Both the position numbers and the translations under genes were made by a program. The notes under the pieces are model-generated. The model saw nothing but the letters and a program-made list of their open reading frames with translations, was not told the DNA's origin and did no database searches. A stretch of 25,951 nucleotides of DNA from JASLPR01 sp964496475 (lineage in GTDB: Bacteria > Chloroflexota > UBA11872 > VXNJ01), in contig CAZBZS010000032.1 of assembly GCA_964496475.1 (NCBI GenBank), positions 1 through 25,951 of the forward strand, written 5' to 3'. Numbering within the stretch: the stretch's first letter is position 1; every line of letters begins with the position of its first letter. Positions 8,019 to 18,886 of the stretch are shown here, piece after piece.

Positions 8019-8990
8019 ATGAACATCGCTGATATCAAGCCGAAGGATGAGGTCGCGGGCACGTACATGGTGGCGGAGTCGACCACCGCCGAAGCGAGGA
8101 CGGGGAAGGAATATCTGCGGATCACGCTACGTGATCGAGACGGCGAGTCGATACTGGGTTTTTTCTTCGACGCGCCACCGGAGGTGCTATCTGCAAGATT
8201 CACCGGGAAGACGGTGGATATCCACGCCAGGGCGCGCGAGTATCAGGGGGCGGTGAATCTGAGCCTGAAATCGATTCGTCCGGCGGCCGAGCAGTGGGAC
8301 GTAACAGATTCTTTACCAAAATCCGATGTGTCCCCGGATCAGATGAACGCCGATCTGGAAAGATACGTGGCGGGGATAAGCGATCCGGAGATTGCTGCGG
8401 TGGTCAGGGCGGTGCTGGCGGATGGGGAGGTGGCAGAGAAATTCGAACGCTGGCCGGCGGCCAAGGCCCGGCATCACGCTGTTGTGGGGGGGCTTTTGCA
8501 GCACGTCTTGGAACTGCTGAGGCTGGCCGATGTGGTAGCTGATCTGTATCCGGAAGTCGACCGAGATCTGCTGGTGGCCGGTTGTATCGTGCATGACATC
8601 GGCAAGCTCGCGGAACTCGGGGTGGGCGCCAGTTTTCAGTACACGGCGGAGGGGGCAATGGTGGGGCATATCGTGCTGGGCGACGAGATGGTCGCCCGGG
8701 CGTGTCGCAGCGTAGATTGCTCGCCGGAGACAACTTTGCGGCTGCGGCACATGGTGCTGTCCCACCATGGAGAGAAGGAATGGGGATCGCCGGTGGTGCC
8801 GAGCACTGCCGAGGCGATGGCCCTGCATCATCTGGATCAGGTTTCGTCGCAGGTCCGCCAGGCCATCGACGCGGTAGCGCGTGGCTCCAAGAATATGGAC
8901 GATTCGGGGATCGGCACCTGGGACCGGATGTGGTCGCGGACCTGGTTCGTGGGAGACCGATTCAAGGAAGGCGGCCAGAGCGACGCGTGA
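8019..8990 (+). CDS. YhaM-like 3'-5' exoribonuclease (OB-fold plus HD domain)
   Basis: A 323-residue protein with the architecture of Bacillus YhaM, a metal-dependent 3'-5' exoribonuclease of about 314 residues. Residues 1-90 form the OB-fold nucleic-acid-binding domain. The HD-domain follows: His152/His153, the HD pair in VHDIGK at 192-193, GHIVLGDEM near 216, and LSHHGEKEWGSP at 247-258, which is very characteristic of YhaM. ALHHLDQVSS near 268 supplies the last metal-ligand region. The ATG at 8019 follows AGG with 8-base spacing; the open frame reaches upstream to 7857, but that portion is antisense to the glycosidase-like gene. It ends 21 bases from the convergent valS stop. Confidence 0.88.
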   Translation: MNIADIKPKDEVAGTYMVAESTTAEARTGKEYLRITLRDRDGESILGFFFDAPPEVLSARFTGKTVDIHARAREYQGAVNLSLKSIRPAAEQWDVTDSLPKSDVSPDQMNADLERYVAGISDPEIAAVVRAVLADGEVAEKFERWPAAKARHHAVVGGLLQHVLELLRLADVVADLYPEVDRDLLVAGCIVHDIGKLAELGVGASFQYTAEGAMVGHIVLGDEMVARACRSVDCSPETTLRLRHMVLSHHGEKEWGSPVVPSTAEAMALHHLDQVSSQVRQAIDAVARGSKNMDDSGIGTWDRMWSRTWFVGDRFKEGGQSDA

Positions 8991-9011
8991 GCGGCAGCGC
9001 TATCGGTTGAG

Positions 9012-11675
9012 TTACAGCGTTTCGAGTCGCTGACGCAGAACGGCCATCTCGGATTCGGCGGCGGCTTTTCGATCGCGGTGTTTCTGAACTATCTTGCCGG
9101 GCGCCTTCTTGACGAAATTCTGATTGTCGAGAAGGGTGATGACGCGGTCGACTTCGTCCACGAGTTGGGCGATCTCGCGCTCCAGTCTTATTCGTTCCGC
9201 GTCCAGGTCCACCATACCCTCCAGCGGCAGGAAGACCTCGATCTCGCCGGCGACCATGGAAATGGCTTTTTCCGGAGGCTCGTCGCCGTCGTCCAGGAGC
9301 CGTAACGGGCGGACGCGTGCCAGGCGGGTGACGAAATCCGCCTCGTTTTCCAAGATCGTGCGGTACGGTCCGGGACGGACGACGGCCTCGATCCAGCGCC
9401 CGGCTTCGACTCTGGCCTCGCGCTGGGCGTTGCGGATGGCTTTTACGACTTCGGTAAGGCGGTTGACGTCGGAGACGGCCGGATCGCCCGATCGTCCGGC
9501 GTCCTGGGGCCAGTCGGCAACGATGATGTGCTCCGCGCCGATCTCAGGACGGAGCGTGCGCAGGTGCGACCAGATTTCCTCGGTCACGAACGGCATATAG
9601 GGATGGAGCAGGCGGAGAGAGGTTGAAAGCACCTCCAGCAGGGTCTCGGCCGCGCGGGTGGCGGCAGCCGGATCGTCGCCGTGCAGGCGAGCCTTGGAGG
9701 ATTCGATGTACCAGTCGCAAAACTCGTCCCAGAGAAAGCTGTTGATGAGACGGCCGGCCTGCCCGAAATGGAAGCCCGCCAGCAGTCGAGTGACCTCGGC
9801 GACAACGTGATCCAGCCGGCCGAGAATCCACTTGTCGGCAGGGGTGGGAGGGGCGGGGGAGCCGTTGGAGGAGGAGACCGCCTCAACGGTGAAGCGCGAG
9901 GCGTTCCACAACTTGTTGGCGAAGTTGCGGGCGGCGTCCAACCGGGGCCAGACGAGCTTCATGTCGTTGCCGGGCGAACTGCCGGTGGCGATCATGAAAC
10001 GGAGGGCGTCGGCGCCGTATTTTTCGATGACCTCGACGGGATCGTCGCCGGGGCGGGGGTCGGACTTGCTGACGCGGCTACCGTCATCGTGACGCATCAT
10101 CCCGTTCAGGTGCACCTCGGAGAATGGGGGCTCACCGGCCAGTTCGATACCGAGCATGACCATCCGAGCCACCCAGAAGAAGATGATGTCGTAGCCGGTC
10201 TGCATGACGCTGGTGGGGTAGAAATAGCGGAGATCTTCGGAGTCGTCGGGCCAGCCCAGGGTCGAGAACGGCCACAGACCGGAGCTGAACCAGGTGTCCA
10301 GCACGTCGGGATCCTGATGGACCTTGCCGTCGCAGTGGGGGCAGGTCGGGGGGGCTTCGCGCTGCACGATGGTCTCGCCGCACGATTCGCAGTACCAGAC
10401 GGGAAGGCGGTGCCCGACCCAGATCTGCCGGGATATGCACCAGTCGCGAATTTCATCCATCCAGCGGAGGAAGACGTCGGCGAACCTGGGTGGATAGAAC
10501 TTGAGGCGGCCGTCTCTCACCGCCGCGGCGGATTTTTCGGCCAGGGGCTTTATCCGCACGAACCACTGCTCTGACAGCATGGGCTCGATGACGGCGCCGG
10601 AACGCTGTCCGTGCCCGACCGAGTGCTCGTAGTCCTCGACCTTTTCGATCAGCCCGTCGGCAGCGAGCTGGCCGGCGAGGGCCAGGCGGGCGTCTGCGCG
10701 ATCCTGTCCCTGGTAAGGGCCAGCATTTTCGTTGAGGGTGCCGTCGAGATTGAGGATATTCAGCATCTCGAGATCGTGTCGTTTGCCCATTTCGTAGTCG
10801 TTGGGGTCGTGTCCCGGCGTCACCTTGACGACTCCAGAGCCGAACTCTGGGTCGACGTAGTCGTCGGCGATGATGGGGATCACCCGGCCGATGACAGGCA
10901 CGACGGCCTCGCGGCCGATCAGGTGGCGGTAACGGTCGTCGTCGGGATTTACCGCCAGAGCGGTGTCGCCCAAGATGGTCTCGGGTCGGGTGGTGGCGAC
11001 GACGAGGTGATCGCCGTCCTTGCGCGGATAACGGACGTACCAGAGCTTGCCGGTGACGTCTTTGTGGTCGACTTCGATGTCGGAGACGGCGGTCTGGTCT
11101 CTGGGGTCCCAATTGATGAGGTAAGTGCCCCGGTAGATCAACCCCTTCTCGTAGAGTCGCACGAAGGCCTCGGTGACGGCTTCGGAGAGACCTTCGTCCA
11201 TAGTGAAGCGCTCGCGGGACCAATCGCAACTGGCGCCGGCCCGGCGCAGCTGGGAGCGAATGGTTCTACCGCTCTGCTCGACCCATTCCCAGAACATCTG
11301 CTCGAATCCCACGCGGCCCAGATCTTCCTTTCGCTTGCCGTCCTTCGCCAGCTGGTTTACGAGGACGGCATTAGTGGCGATTGCGGCGTGGTCGGTGCCC
11401 GGCAGCCAGAGAGCCGAGCGGCCCTGCATGCGTCGCCAGCGGATCATCAGATCTTGAAAAGTGATGAAGACAGCGTGGCCGTAGTGCAGGACGCCGGTCA
11501 GATTCGGGGGCGGCATGGAGATGGTGAACGGCTTCTTGGTCGGATCGCGATCCGGGGTGAAGTAGCCGCTTTTCTCCCAGACCTCGTACCAGCGCTGCTC
11601 CACCCCACCCGGGTCATAGGGGTGTTTCAGGGTCTCGGGGACAGCGACGGATCGCTGTGAGGATTCGGAGGTCAA
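9012..11675 (-). CDS. valS: valyl-tRNA synthetase
   Basis: An 887-residue class I aminoacyl-tRNA synthetase that charges tRNA-Val and edits threonine. PPPNLTGVLHYGHA at 55-68 carries the HIGH motif as HYGH. The editing domain contains ATTRPETILGDTA at 228-240. A zinc-finger-like insert has Cys429, Cys432, Cys445 and Cys448, followed by DVLDTWFSSGLWPFSTLGWP. The KMSKS loop is degenerate: SRVSKSDPRPGDDP at 533-546. The C-terminus ends in the coiled-coil tRNA-binding arm typical of ValS (NQNFVKKAPGKIV, then charged helix). The start is TTG at 11675, with GGGAG 10 bases upstream and no alternative start nearby. It is the last gene on the minus strand after the ABC pair but appears to have its own promoter. 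Confidence 0.95.
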   Translation of the reverse strand: MTSESSQRSVAVPETLKHPYDPGGVEQRWYEVWEKSGYFTPDRDPTKKPFTISMPPPNLTGVLHYGHAVFITFQDLMIRWRRMQGRSALWLPGTDHAAIATNAVLVNQLAKDGKRKEDLGRVGFEQMFWEWVEQSGRTIRSQLRRAGASCDWSRERFTMDEGLSEAVTEAFVRLYEKGLIYRGTYLINWDPRDQTAVSDIEVDHKDVTGKLWYVRYPRKDGDHLVVATTRPETILGDTALAVNPDDDRYRHLIGREAVVPVIGRVIPIIADDYVDPEFGSGVVKVTPGHDPNDYEMGKRHDLEMLNILNLDGTLNENAGPYQGQDRADARLALAGQLAADGLIEKVEDYEHSVGHGQRSGAVIEPMLSEQWFVRIKPLAEKSAAAVRDGRLKFYPPRFADVFLRWMDEIRDWCISRQIWVGHRLPVWYCESCGETIVQREAPPTCPHCDGKVHQDPDVLDTWFSSGLWPFSTLGWPDDSEDLRYFYPTSVMQTGYDIIFFWVARMVMLGIELAGEPPFSEVHLNGMMRHDDGSRVSKSDPRPGDDPVEVIEKYGADALRFMIATGSSPGNDMKLVWPRLDAARNFANKLWNASRFTVEAVSSSNGSPAPPTPADKWILGRLDHVVAEVTRLLAGFHFGQAGRLINSFLWDEFCDWYIESSKARLHGDDPAAATRAAETLLEVLSTSLRLLHPYMPFVTEEIWSHLRTLRPEIGAEHIIVADWPQDAGRSGDPAVSDVNRLTEVVKAIRNAQREARVEAGRWIEAVVRPGPYRTILENEADFVTRLARVRPLRLLDDGDEPPEKAISMVAGEIEVFLPLEGMVDLDAERIRLEREIAQLVDEVDRVITLLDNQNFVKKAPGKIVQKHRDRKAAAESEMAVLRQRLETL

Positions 11676-11717
11676 GGCAGAAGGGCTCCCGGCCGGTCAA
11701 TCTCAGGAGGGCGCAAT

Positions 11718-11723
11718 ATTGTA
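11718..11723 (-). promoter_or_regulatory. -10 box upstream of valS
   Basis: TACAAT on the minus strand, 5 of 6 to consensus, lies in the 92-base gap between the upstream ABC gene and valS. It predicts a transcription start near 11711 and a leader of about 36 bases containing GGGAG. No convincing -35 hexamer is seen. Confidence 0.35.
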
Positions 11724-11767
11724 GTCATATGGTCGGTGGTGGGATGGTCTTCGCCAAGAAAGGCGGT

Positions 11768-13551
11768 CTAGTTAGAGCTTTCGAGGCCGGCGAACTGGCT
11801 CTCGTAAAGTCGCCGGTAGAGGCCGCCCTGGTGCAGCAACTCGTCGTGGGTGCCGCGCTCCTGGATTCGGCCATCGTCGACGACCAGAATCTGATCGGCC
11901 CGCCGGATGGTGGAGAGGCGGTGGGCGATCACGAAGACTGTGCGCCCTGCCATGGCAGCGTCCATGCCTTCTTGGATCAGCGCCTCGGTTTCGGTGTCTA
12001 CGTCCGAGGTGGCCTCGTCGAGTACGAGCAGGACGGGGTCGGCGAGCAAAGCGCGGGCTAGGGATATGCGTTGAATCTGGCCGCGCGAAAGCTGCACGCC
12101 CTCGTTGCCCACGATGGAGTCGAAGCCTTCGGGCAGGTCTTCGATGAATTCGACAGCGTTGGCCTGGGCGGCGGCGCGACGGACTTGCTCGTTGGACGCC
12201 TCGGGCCAACCGTAGCGGATGTTTCCGGCCACAGTGTCGAAGAACAGGAATGTCTCCTGCAACACAAAGGCCATGTGGTTTCGGATGCTGGACGAACGGA
12301 AGTTGCGGGCGTCGCGGCCGTCCAGCAGGATGCCGCCTCCGTCCGGATCGTAAAACCGGCCCAACAGGTTGACAATCGTGGTCTTGCCGGCTCCAGTAGG
12401 GCCGACCAGGGCGATCACTGAGCCCGGCTCGGCGGTAAGATTCACCCCGGTGAGTACGGGCTCGCCAGGTATGTAGGCGAAATCCACGGACCTAAACTCA
12501 ACGGCGCCGTTGAACGATTCGAGAGTCTCCATCTCAGGCCGGTCGGTTTCGTCGCTGGGCTCGTNNNNNNNNNNGAAGATTCGGTCGGCGGCGGCCAGGG
12601 CGGACTGCATCACGTAGTTGACTTGGATGATTTCGGTGAGCGGACGGTGGAATAGGGCGACGAAGGCTAGGAAGGCGATCAGGGTTCCGGCGGTGAGAGT
12701 GCCTTCCATGATCTGCCAGCCTCCGTACAGGACGATGAGGCCGACGCTGATGCTGGACAGGGCCTGGATGGACGGCGTGGAAACGGATTCGACGGTGGCG
12801 GTGTCCATATTGGCTTTGAGATTCGAGGTATTGTCCCGGGCGAAGCGCTCCAGCTCGTCCGACTCGCGCGCGAAGGACCGGCTCACTCGAATACCCTTCA
12901 GATTTTCGTCGAGGGTAGTGTTCAGGTCGGCCAGTGTCTCCTGCACCCGCCGGTAGCGTTTGCGGAGTTCGCGGGCGCTGTAAACACTGATGAGAACCAT
13001 CGCGGGGACGACCACCAGGATCAGCAGAGTGAGGCGCCAGTCCATGACGAACATGGCGGCCGCGTACACGAACATGGTGAGCAAACCGACTAGAGCTCCC
13101 AGGGTCGGGCCCATGGTGGCGCGCTGCACGGCGTTCACGTCGGCGGTGAGGCGGGAGAGGGTCTCCCCGGTTGTCTCGCGTTCGAAATACCGCATCGAGA
13201 GGCGCAGGAGGTGGCGGTAGAGGTCCTGAGCAAGACTGAAAATCACGATCTGGCCGGAACGCTGCACCAGGATGATGGTCAGCATGGTTGTGGCCGCACG
13301 AAGCAAATACGTGGCGAGGAGAACCAGCAACGCCCAGAGCACGGGGCCGAAATCCTCGTTGGGCAGATAATCGTCTATCACGATCTTGGTTATCCAGGGC
13401 GCCACCAGATTCAAGGAAGCGACGACTATGAGGGCCAGTAACGCTCCGATCAGGCTGAGCCGGTGCTCCCGGAGATAGCCGAGCAGACGCCTGGCGGTGC
13501 CGGTGGCCACGCCGCGTTCGCTGAGATTGGAGATGTCAACATAGCCGCCTC

Positions 13552-13555
<4 letters not shown>
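11768..13555 (-). CDS. ABC exporter half-transporter (second of a pair)
   Basis: A type IV (exporter-type) ABC half-transporter of 595 residues: six membrane helices in about residues 30-310, then a nucleotide-binding domain. Walker A is GPTGAGKT (385-392), the Q-loop Gln is in FVLQETFLF (about 433), the signature is LSRGQ (489-493, third residue Arg instead of Gly), Walker B ends in DE (513-514), and the switch His is 545. Its ATG overlaps the TGA of the preceding half-transporter in an ATGA, so the two very likely form a heterodimer that exports lipids, peptides or drugs; the substrate is unknown. A 10-base run of N at 12565-12574 hides about four residues between AADRIF and EPSDE, in the linker before the nucleotide-binding domain. 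Confidence 0.9.
12565..12574. other. assembly gap (10 N) within the ABC transporter gene
   Basis: Ten consecutive N bases interrupt the coding sequence. With the two flanking bases they fill exactly four codons, and the reading frame continues on both sides. In related exporters the motif at this point is commonly RIFELLD or similar, which would fit four hidden codons. Ten is also a usual placeholder length, so the true gap size is not certain. Confidence 0.97.
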
Positions 13556-15312
<1,757 letters not shown>

Positions 15313-15340
15313 CGCCGAGGGCTCTTCGGCGGCTCGGACC

Positions 15341-16669
15341 TCATGCAGTGCCTGCGATCTGGTCGAGGATCAGCGAGGTGGGCCTGGCTTTCGCCTCAGT
15401 GATCTCGAAGGCATCGAGCAGCAGGCGGGCAGACCGGTCCGCGGAGGCGGCGTCCGGTGCGTAAATTTCAGCCAAGGCATCCCCGCGTTTCACGCGATCA
15501 CCTACCTTCGTCTCCAGCCGCACACCGACTCCAGGGTGGACATCGTCATTCTTCTTAAAGCGTCCGCCACCCAACTGGCGAACCACCAATACGATCTCGC
15601 GGGCATGGAGGCTGGAAATGTAGCCGTCCGCCGGAGCGGCGACGATCTGCCGGGCCTCGAGAGCGTCGTGGGCCGGTGAATGCTGGAAAGCGGCAAGATC
15701 GCCTCCCTGGGCAGCGATCATCTGCTCCATTTTCACATAGCCGGCGCCGGTGCTAAGCATCTTTTCGGCGAGGTTCCGGGCCGCCCGCGGCGCCGGTCGG
15801 AGACCGGAGTCGCGGATGAGGGCGGCGACGAGGGTGAGGGACAATTCGACGAGATCGGAGGGTCCATCACCGCGCAAGGTGTCGAGCGCCTCGGAGACTT
15901 CCAGGGAGTGGCCGACGGCGGCCCCAAGCGGGGTGTTCATTTCGGTGACGAAGGCGCGGACTGTGCGTCCGGCGGCGGTTCCGATTTGGACCATGGCGTG
16001 GGCGAGGGCGCGAGCGGAGTCGAGATTGGTCATGAAGGCTCCGGATCCGGCTTTAACGTCGAGTACGATTGTGTCGGCGCCCGTGGCGAGCTTCTTGCAC
16101 ATGATGCTTGCGGCAATCAAAGGGATTGAGTCAGCAGTCGAGGTCACCTCGCGCAGCGCGTAGGTCTTTCCGTCGGCCGGAACGAAATCTCCCGACTGGG
16201 CGACGATGGCGGCGCCGACGGTGCGTATCTGGTCTTTGAATTCCCGTTCGCGAAGTTGCAAGCGCATGCCGGGGATCGCATCGAGTTTGTCCAGGGTTCC
16301 TCCGGTGAGTCCGAGCCCACGACCGGAGATCTTGGGTACGGCAAGACCGCAGGCGGCTGCCAGCGGCACGACGACGAGCGAAGTTTTGTCCCCGACGCCT
16401 CCGGAACTGTGCTTGTCGACAACCGGCCGGTCGAGGTCTTGCCACGTATAGGTGCGTCCGCTTTCAAGCAGAGCGTTGGTGTAGTCCATGGTCTCGAGCT
16501 CGTCCAGGCCGTTGAGGCGCACGGCCATAAGCCAGGCGGCCATCTGATAATCGGGTACCTCGCCGCGGACAAATCCGTCGACCAGCACGCGGATGTCTCC
16601 GGCGGCGTGCGGATGCCCCAGCTTCTTGATTTCGATTAGACCGACCGAGTCGGGATTGTCGCTGTTCAT
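15341..16669 (-). CDS. pyrimidine-nucleoside phosphorylase (thymidine phosphorylase family)
   Basis: Cleaves thymidine, deoxyuridine or uridine with phosphate to give base plus (deoxy)ribose 1-phosphate, for pyrimidine salvage in the cytoplasm. The 442-residue length is normal. Visible motifs are the phosphate-binding KHSSGGVGDK (86-95), the family signature SGRGLGLTGGTLDKL (115-129), and the pyrimidine-binding region from YALREVTSTADS to IPLIAASIMCKK (about 168-193). The C-terminal domain has the usual biotinyl-like fold pattern (VGVRLETKVGDRVKRGDALAEIYA). Whether it is DeoA (thymidine only) or Pdp (broad) is not decided here; the length fits Pdp. It is first in the operon, followed by the ABC pair. 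The divergent neighbour is a broken pyrE, another pyrimidine gene. Confidence 0.92.
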   Translation of the reverse strand: MNSDNPDSVGLIEIKKLGHPHAAGDIRVLVDGFVRGEVPDYQMAAWLMAVRLNGLDELETMDYTNALLESGRTYTWQDLDRPVVDKHSSGGVGDKTSLVVVPLAAACGLAVPKISGRGLGLTGGTLDKLDAIPGMRLQLREREFKDQIRTVGAAIVAQSGDFVPADGKTYALREVTSTADSIPLIAASIMCKKLATGADTIVLDVKAGSGAFMTNLDSARALAHAMVQIGTAAGRTVRAFVTEMNTPLGAAVGHSLEVSEALDTLRGDGPSDLVELSLTLVAALIRDSGLRPAPRAARNLAEKMLSTGAGYVKMEQMIAAQGGDLAAFQHSPAHDALEARQIVAAPADGYISSLHAREIVLVVRQLGGGRFKKNDDVHPGVGVRLETKVGDRVKRGDALAEIYAPDAASADRSARLLLDAFEITEAKARPTSLILDQIAGTA

Positions 16670-16860
16670 ACGATCGATGCTCTGATCCGCGTTGATGTTT
16701 TAATACGCAATCATAAGACCGGCGACTTGCGCCGCCGGTGCGCCCGCGAACGGCCGGCTTGACCGGGCTGAGACAATCGGCCGAAGGTATCCTGGGCGTG
16801 GTGACGATATACATCGTCTCTCGGGGCCGGGTCCGTTGAATCGAGGGGAACCAAACTGTT
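16670..16860. promoter_or_regulatory. divergent intergenic region between phosphorylase and pyrE relic
   Basis: This 191-base region holds three signals. On the minus strand TATGAT at 16715-16710 could be the phosphorylase -10 box, with a start about 34 bases before its ATG. ACCGGCG and CGCCGGT at 16718-16739 form a 7-bp hairpin directly upstream of it. GACGAT-ATAC-ATCGTC at 16803-16818 is a perfect 6-bp inverted repeat with a TATACA -10-like core, about 43 bases before the pyrE start, and looks like an operator over a promoter. GAGGGG lies just before the pyrE GTG. All calls are from pattern only. Confidence 0.35.
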
Positions 16861-17515
16861 GTGAGCGCCAGCCCCAGAGATGATATGGGCAGCCTATGGC
16901 TAGCTCGCGCGATTTACGAGCTGGGCGGAATCGAGTTCGGCGATTTCACGTTTGCTCCGGCGACGGTGAACTCCCCGATATACCTCAACCCAAAGGTGCT
17001 GATCGCCAATCCCGGCGCCCTGCGGACGGCGTCGTCGCTGATTCGCGCGGCTCTCAATTCTCGCATCGCGATGCGAAATCCGGGGTGTGGTCCGTTTGAC
17101 CTGATCGCCGGAGTGCCGTTCGGGGGGTCTGCACATTGTCACGAGCTTCTCCCTGAGTTGCGACAAGCCGCTCATTTATGTAAAGTCGGTTGACGGAGGC
17201 ATAGACGGACAAAGAATCGAGGGGCGATTACTGCCGGGTAATTCGGTGATTATCGTGGGCGTCCTGATCAACGCGGGCGGATCAATGATTCGAACGGCGG
17301 AGGTCTTGCGAGGATAGGGGCTTGCAGTTATGGATGCGGTGGCGCTTGCCGATCGGGAACAGGGTGGCGCGGAAAGGTTGCGCCAGCGTGGAGTCAACTT
17401 AATATCGATACTGAAACTGACAACAATCTTGAACTACTACATGGCGGAAGGATGGATAAGCGAATCGAACTTCAAGAGGAGTCTGGAGTACATCCGGAAT
17501 AGCAGGGCCGACTAA
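16861..17515 (+). pseudogene. pyrE: orotate phosphoribosyltransferase homologue, broken by a frameshift and an amber codon
   Basis: The region reads as one PyrE-like protein in two frames. Frame one, from GTG at 16861, gives LARAIYELGGIEFGDFTFAP, then SPIYLNPKVL and FDLIAGVPFGG. At the six-G run 17122-17127 the match moves to another frame and continues as LHIVTSFSLSCDKPLIYVK, IDGQRIEGRLLPGNSVIIV, then AEVLRG. There a TAG at 17315-17317 interrupts it before VMDAVALADREQGGAERLRQ and a normal end at 17515. One extra G and one nonsense codon would explain both breaks. The usual PRPP motif (V-[DE]-D-x-x-T-T-G) is degraded to VGVLINAGG, and the usual Lys/His loop (KE.K.HG) reads KSVDGG, so activity seems lost regardless. 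Either a true relic or, less likely, a diverged paralogue with sequence errors. Confidence 0.75.
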
Positions 17516-17549
17516 GGGAGGCTGGAGCCCATGCGCCGAGTAGAGACGC

Positions 17550-18710
17550 ATGCGGGCGATAGCAGACAACACGGGCGGCCGGGGCCGTCCTCAAATAGTG
17601 ATGTTTCGGCGGGTTGTATCAGCCCCGCTGCACACGGGACCGCGTTCGTCCGGAGAATACAGCCTCCGGGGCGGGACGGTACCCGTCTACCGCACCGCCA
17701 CCACCCGAGTTGCGAATCAGAGTCCGGCCCGATATCGCCGGCGCCCCCGTTTGCTGACGTTCACTCTGGTAATGGTGGTGTTGGTGGCGGCTTTCTCGGT
17801 AGCGCTTGCCCGGGTGGTGATCGGATCGGAGGACCGTCCAGCCACGGTGAAGATAGCGGTATTCGGGCCCTCGATTAACGAGTTGATCGAGGGGCCGTTT
17901 GCTCACGAGGCGCCGGGCGCGGAGGCGGTCTTCAAGCCGGTCAAGGTGGACGCCCCGAATCCGCCACCGGTGTCGGCGACCGCCTACATACTGGTGGACC
18001 TGGATACCGGAGCCACGCTGGCCGGGTTGGACAGCCGGGCGCGGCTGCCGGTAGCAAGCCTGACGAAGATCGCCACGGCGATGACGGCGTTGAGACTCTC
18101 GGGGGCCAGACAGCCGATCAACATAAGCGTCGAAGCGGCCAGGGCCGAGCCCAATCGTATGGGGGCTATTCCGGGGGAGATTTTGACGGTCAAGGAGCTG
18201 CTTTACGGTCTGCTGCTTGATTCCGGGAACGATGCGGCGGCGGCGCTCGCTGAAGGGTTGGGCGGAAAGCAAGAATTCGTGGCGGCGATGAACGAGCTTG
18301 CGACTGATCTGGGTCTGACCGATACGCATTTCACGAATCCGGCTGGTTTTGACAATTGGAATAACTACTCAAGCGCATATGACATGGCGGTGCTGGCGCG
18401 CCGCTTGATGTTGGAGGAACCGCTGTTGGCGCTGATCGTAGCCACCGCGAGCCACGTGATCGAGAGCAACCTGGATCATGGTTGGTTTGGCCCCACGAAC
18501 CTGAATCGCTTGCTGACGGAATATCCGGGCGCCTTCGGAATGAAGACCGGCAAAACACGCGCGGCGGGCTACACGCTGATCGCCGGGGCGGAGCGAGATG
18601 GCCGCCGACTGCTGGTGGTCGTTTTAGGTAGTGAGCACCATTTCGACGACGCGGCGATATTGCTGGACTTCGGCTTTTCGGTAGCTGGTCCGGTGGTGGC
18701 GGGTGGGTAG
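17550..18710 (+). CDS. D-alanyl-D-alanine carboxypeptidase, serine-type (S11, DacF/PBP5-like)
   Basis: Trims the terminal D-Ala from peptidoglycan stem pentapeptides outside the membrane. The three penicillin-binding motifs are present: SxxK as SLTK (Ser170, Lys173), SxN as SGN (225-227), and KTG (332-334, in GMKTGKTRAAGYT). A single hydrophobic segment at about 69-91 follows the very basic RYRRRPRLLT and serves as signal or membrane anchor. The N-terminal 65 residues are low-complexity and poorly defined. Starts at 17550 (ATG), 17598 (GTG) and 17601 (ATG) are all possible, and none has a good ribosome binding site. A strong GGGAGG at 17515-17520 instead serves an out-of-frame ATG at 17531. 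Gene identity is firm; the start is not. Confidence 0.9.
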   Translation: MRAIADNTGGRGRPQIVMFRRVVSAPLHTGPRSSGEYSLRGGTVPVYRTATTRVANQSPARYRRRPRLLTFTLVMVVLVAAFSVALARVVIGSEDRPATVKIAVFGPSINELIEGPFAHEAPGAEAVFKPVKVDAPNPPPVSATAYILVDLDTGATLAGLDSRARLPVASLTKIATAMTALRLSGARQPINISVEAARAEPNRMGAIPGEILTVKELLYGLLLDSGNDAAAALAEGLGGKQEFVAAMNELATDLGLTDTHFTNPAGFDNWNNYSSAYDMAVLARRLMLEEPLLALIVATASHVIESNLDHGWFGPTNLNRLLTEYPGAFGMKTGKTRAAGYTLIAGAERDGRRLLVVVLGSEHHFDDAAILLDFGFSVAGPVVAGG

Positions 18711-18886
18711 GAACAGGGTATGGCATTCAGGGGTCGGCCGCGGAAGCACCACTTTTGCCGCTCGCGGCTATGGTGGCGGTATGATCGGGGCCAGCTGAGG
18801 TCAAAGTAGAACTGACAATCAGCTCGTCGTCCGTAACGGTTATTGCTGTTAGTCTCGGGCGGACTACATCTTGAGAGGAGACCACA

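Noticed and set aside
10611..11660. A 349-codon plus-strand open frame opposite valS
   Set aside because: Antisense to a certain gene and without conserved motifs.
17315..17317. The TAG in pyrE as a pyrrolysine or readthrough codon
   Set aside because: The same gene also carries a frameshift and lost catalytic motifs, so decay is the simpler reading.
17531..17878. A 115-codon frame with a good GGGAGG site overlapping the carboxypeptidase gene
   Set aside because: Composition is out-of-frame-like and the carboxypeptidase frame is clearly real from SLTK onward; the site may reflect an indel near the true start, but this cannot be decided here.
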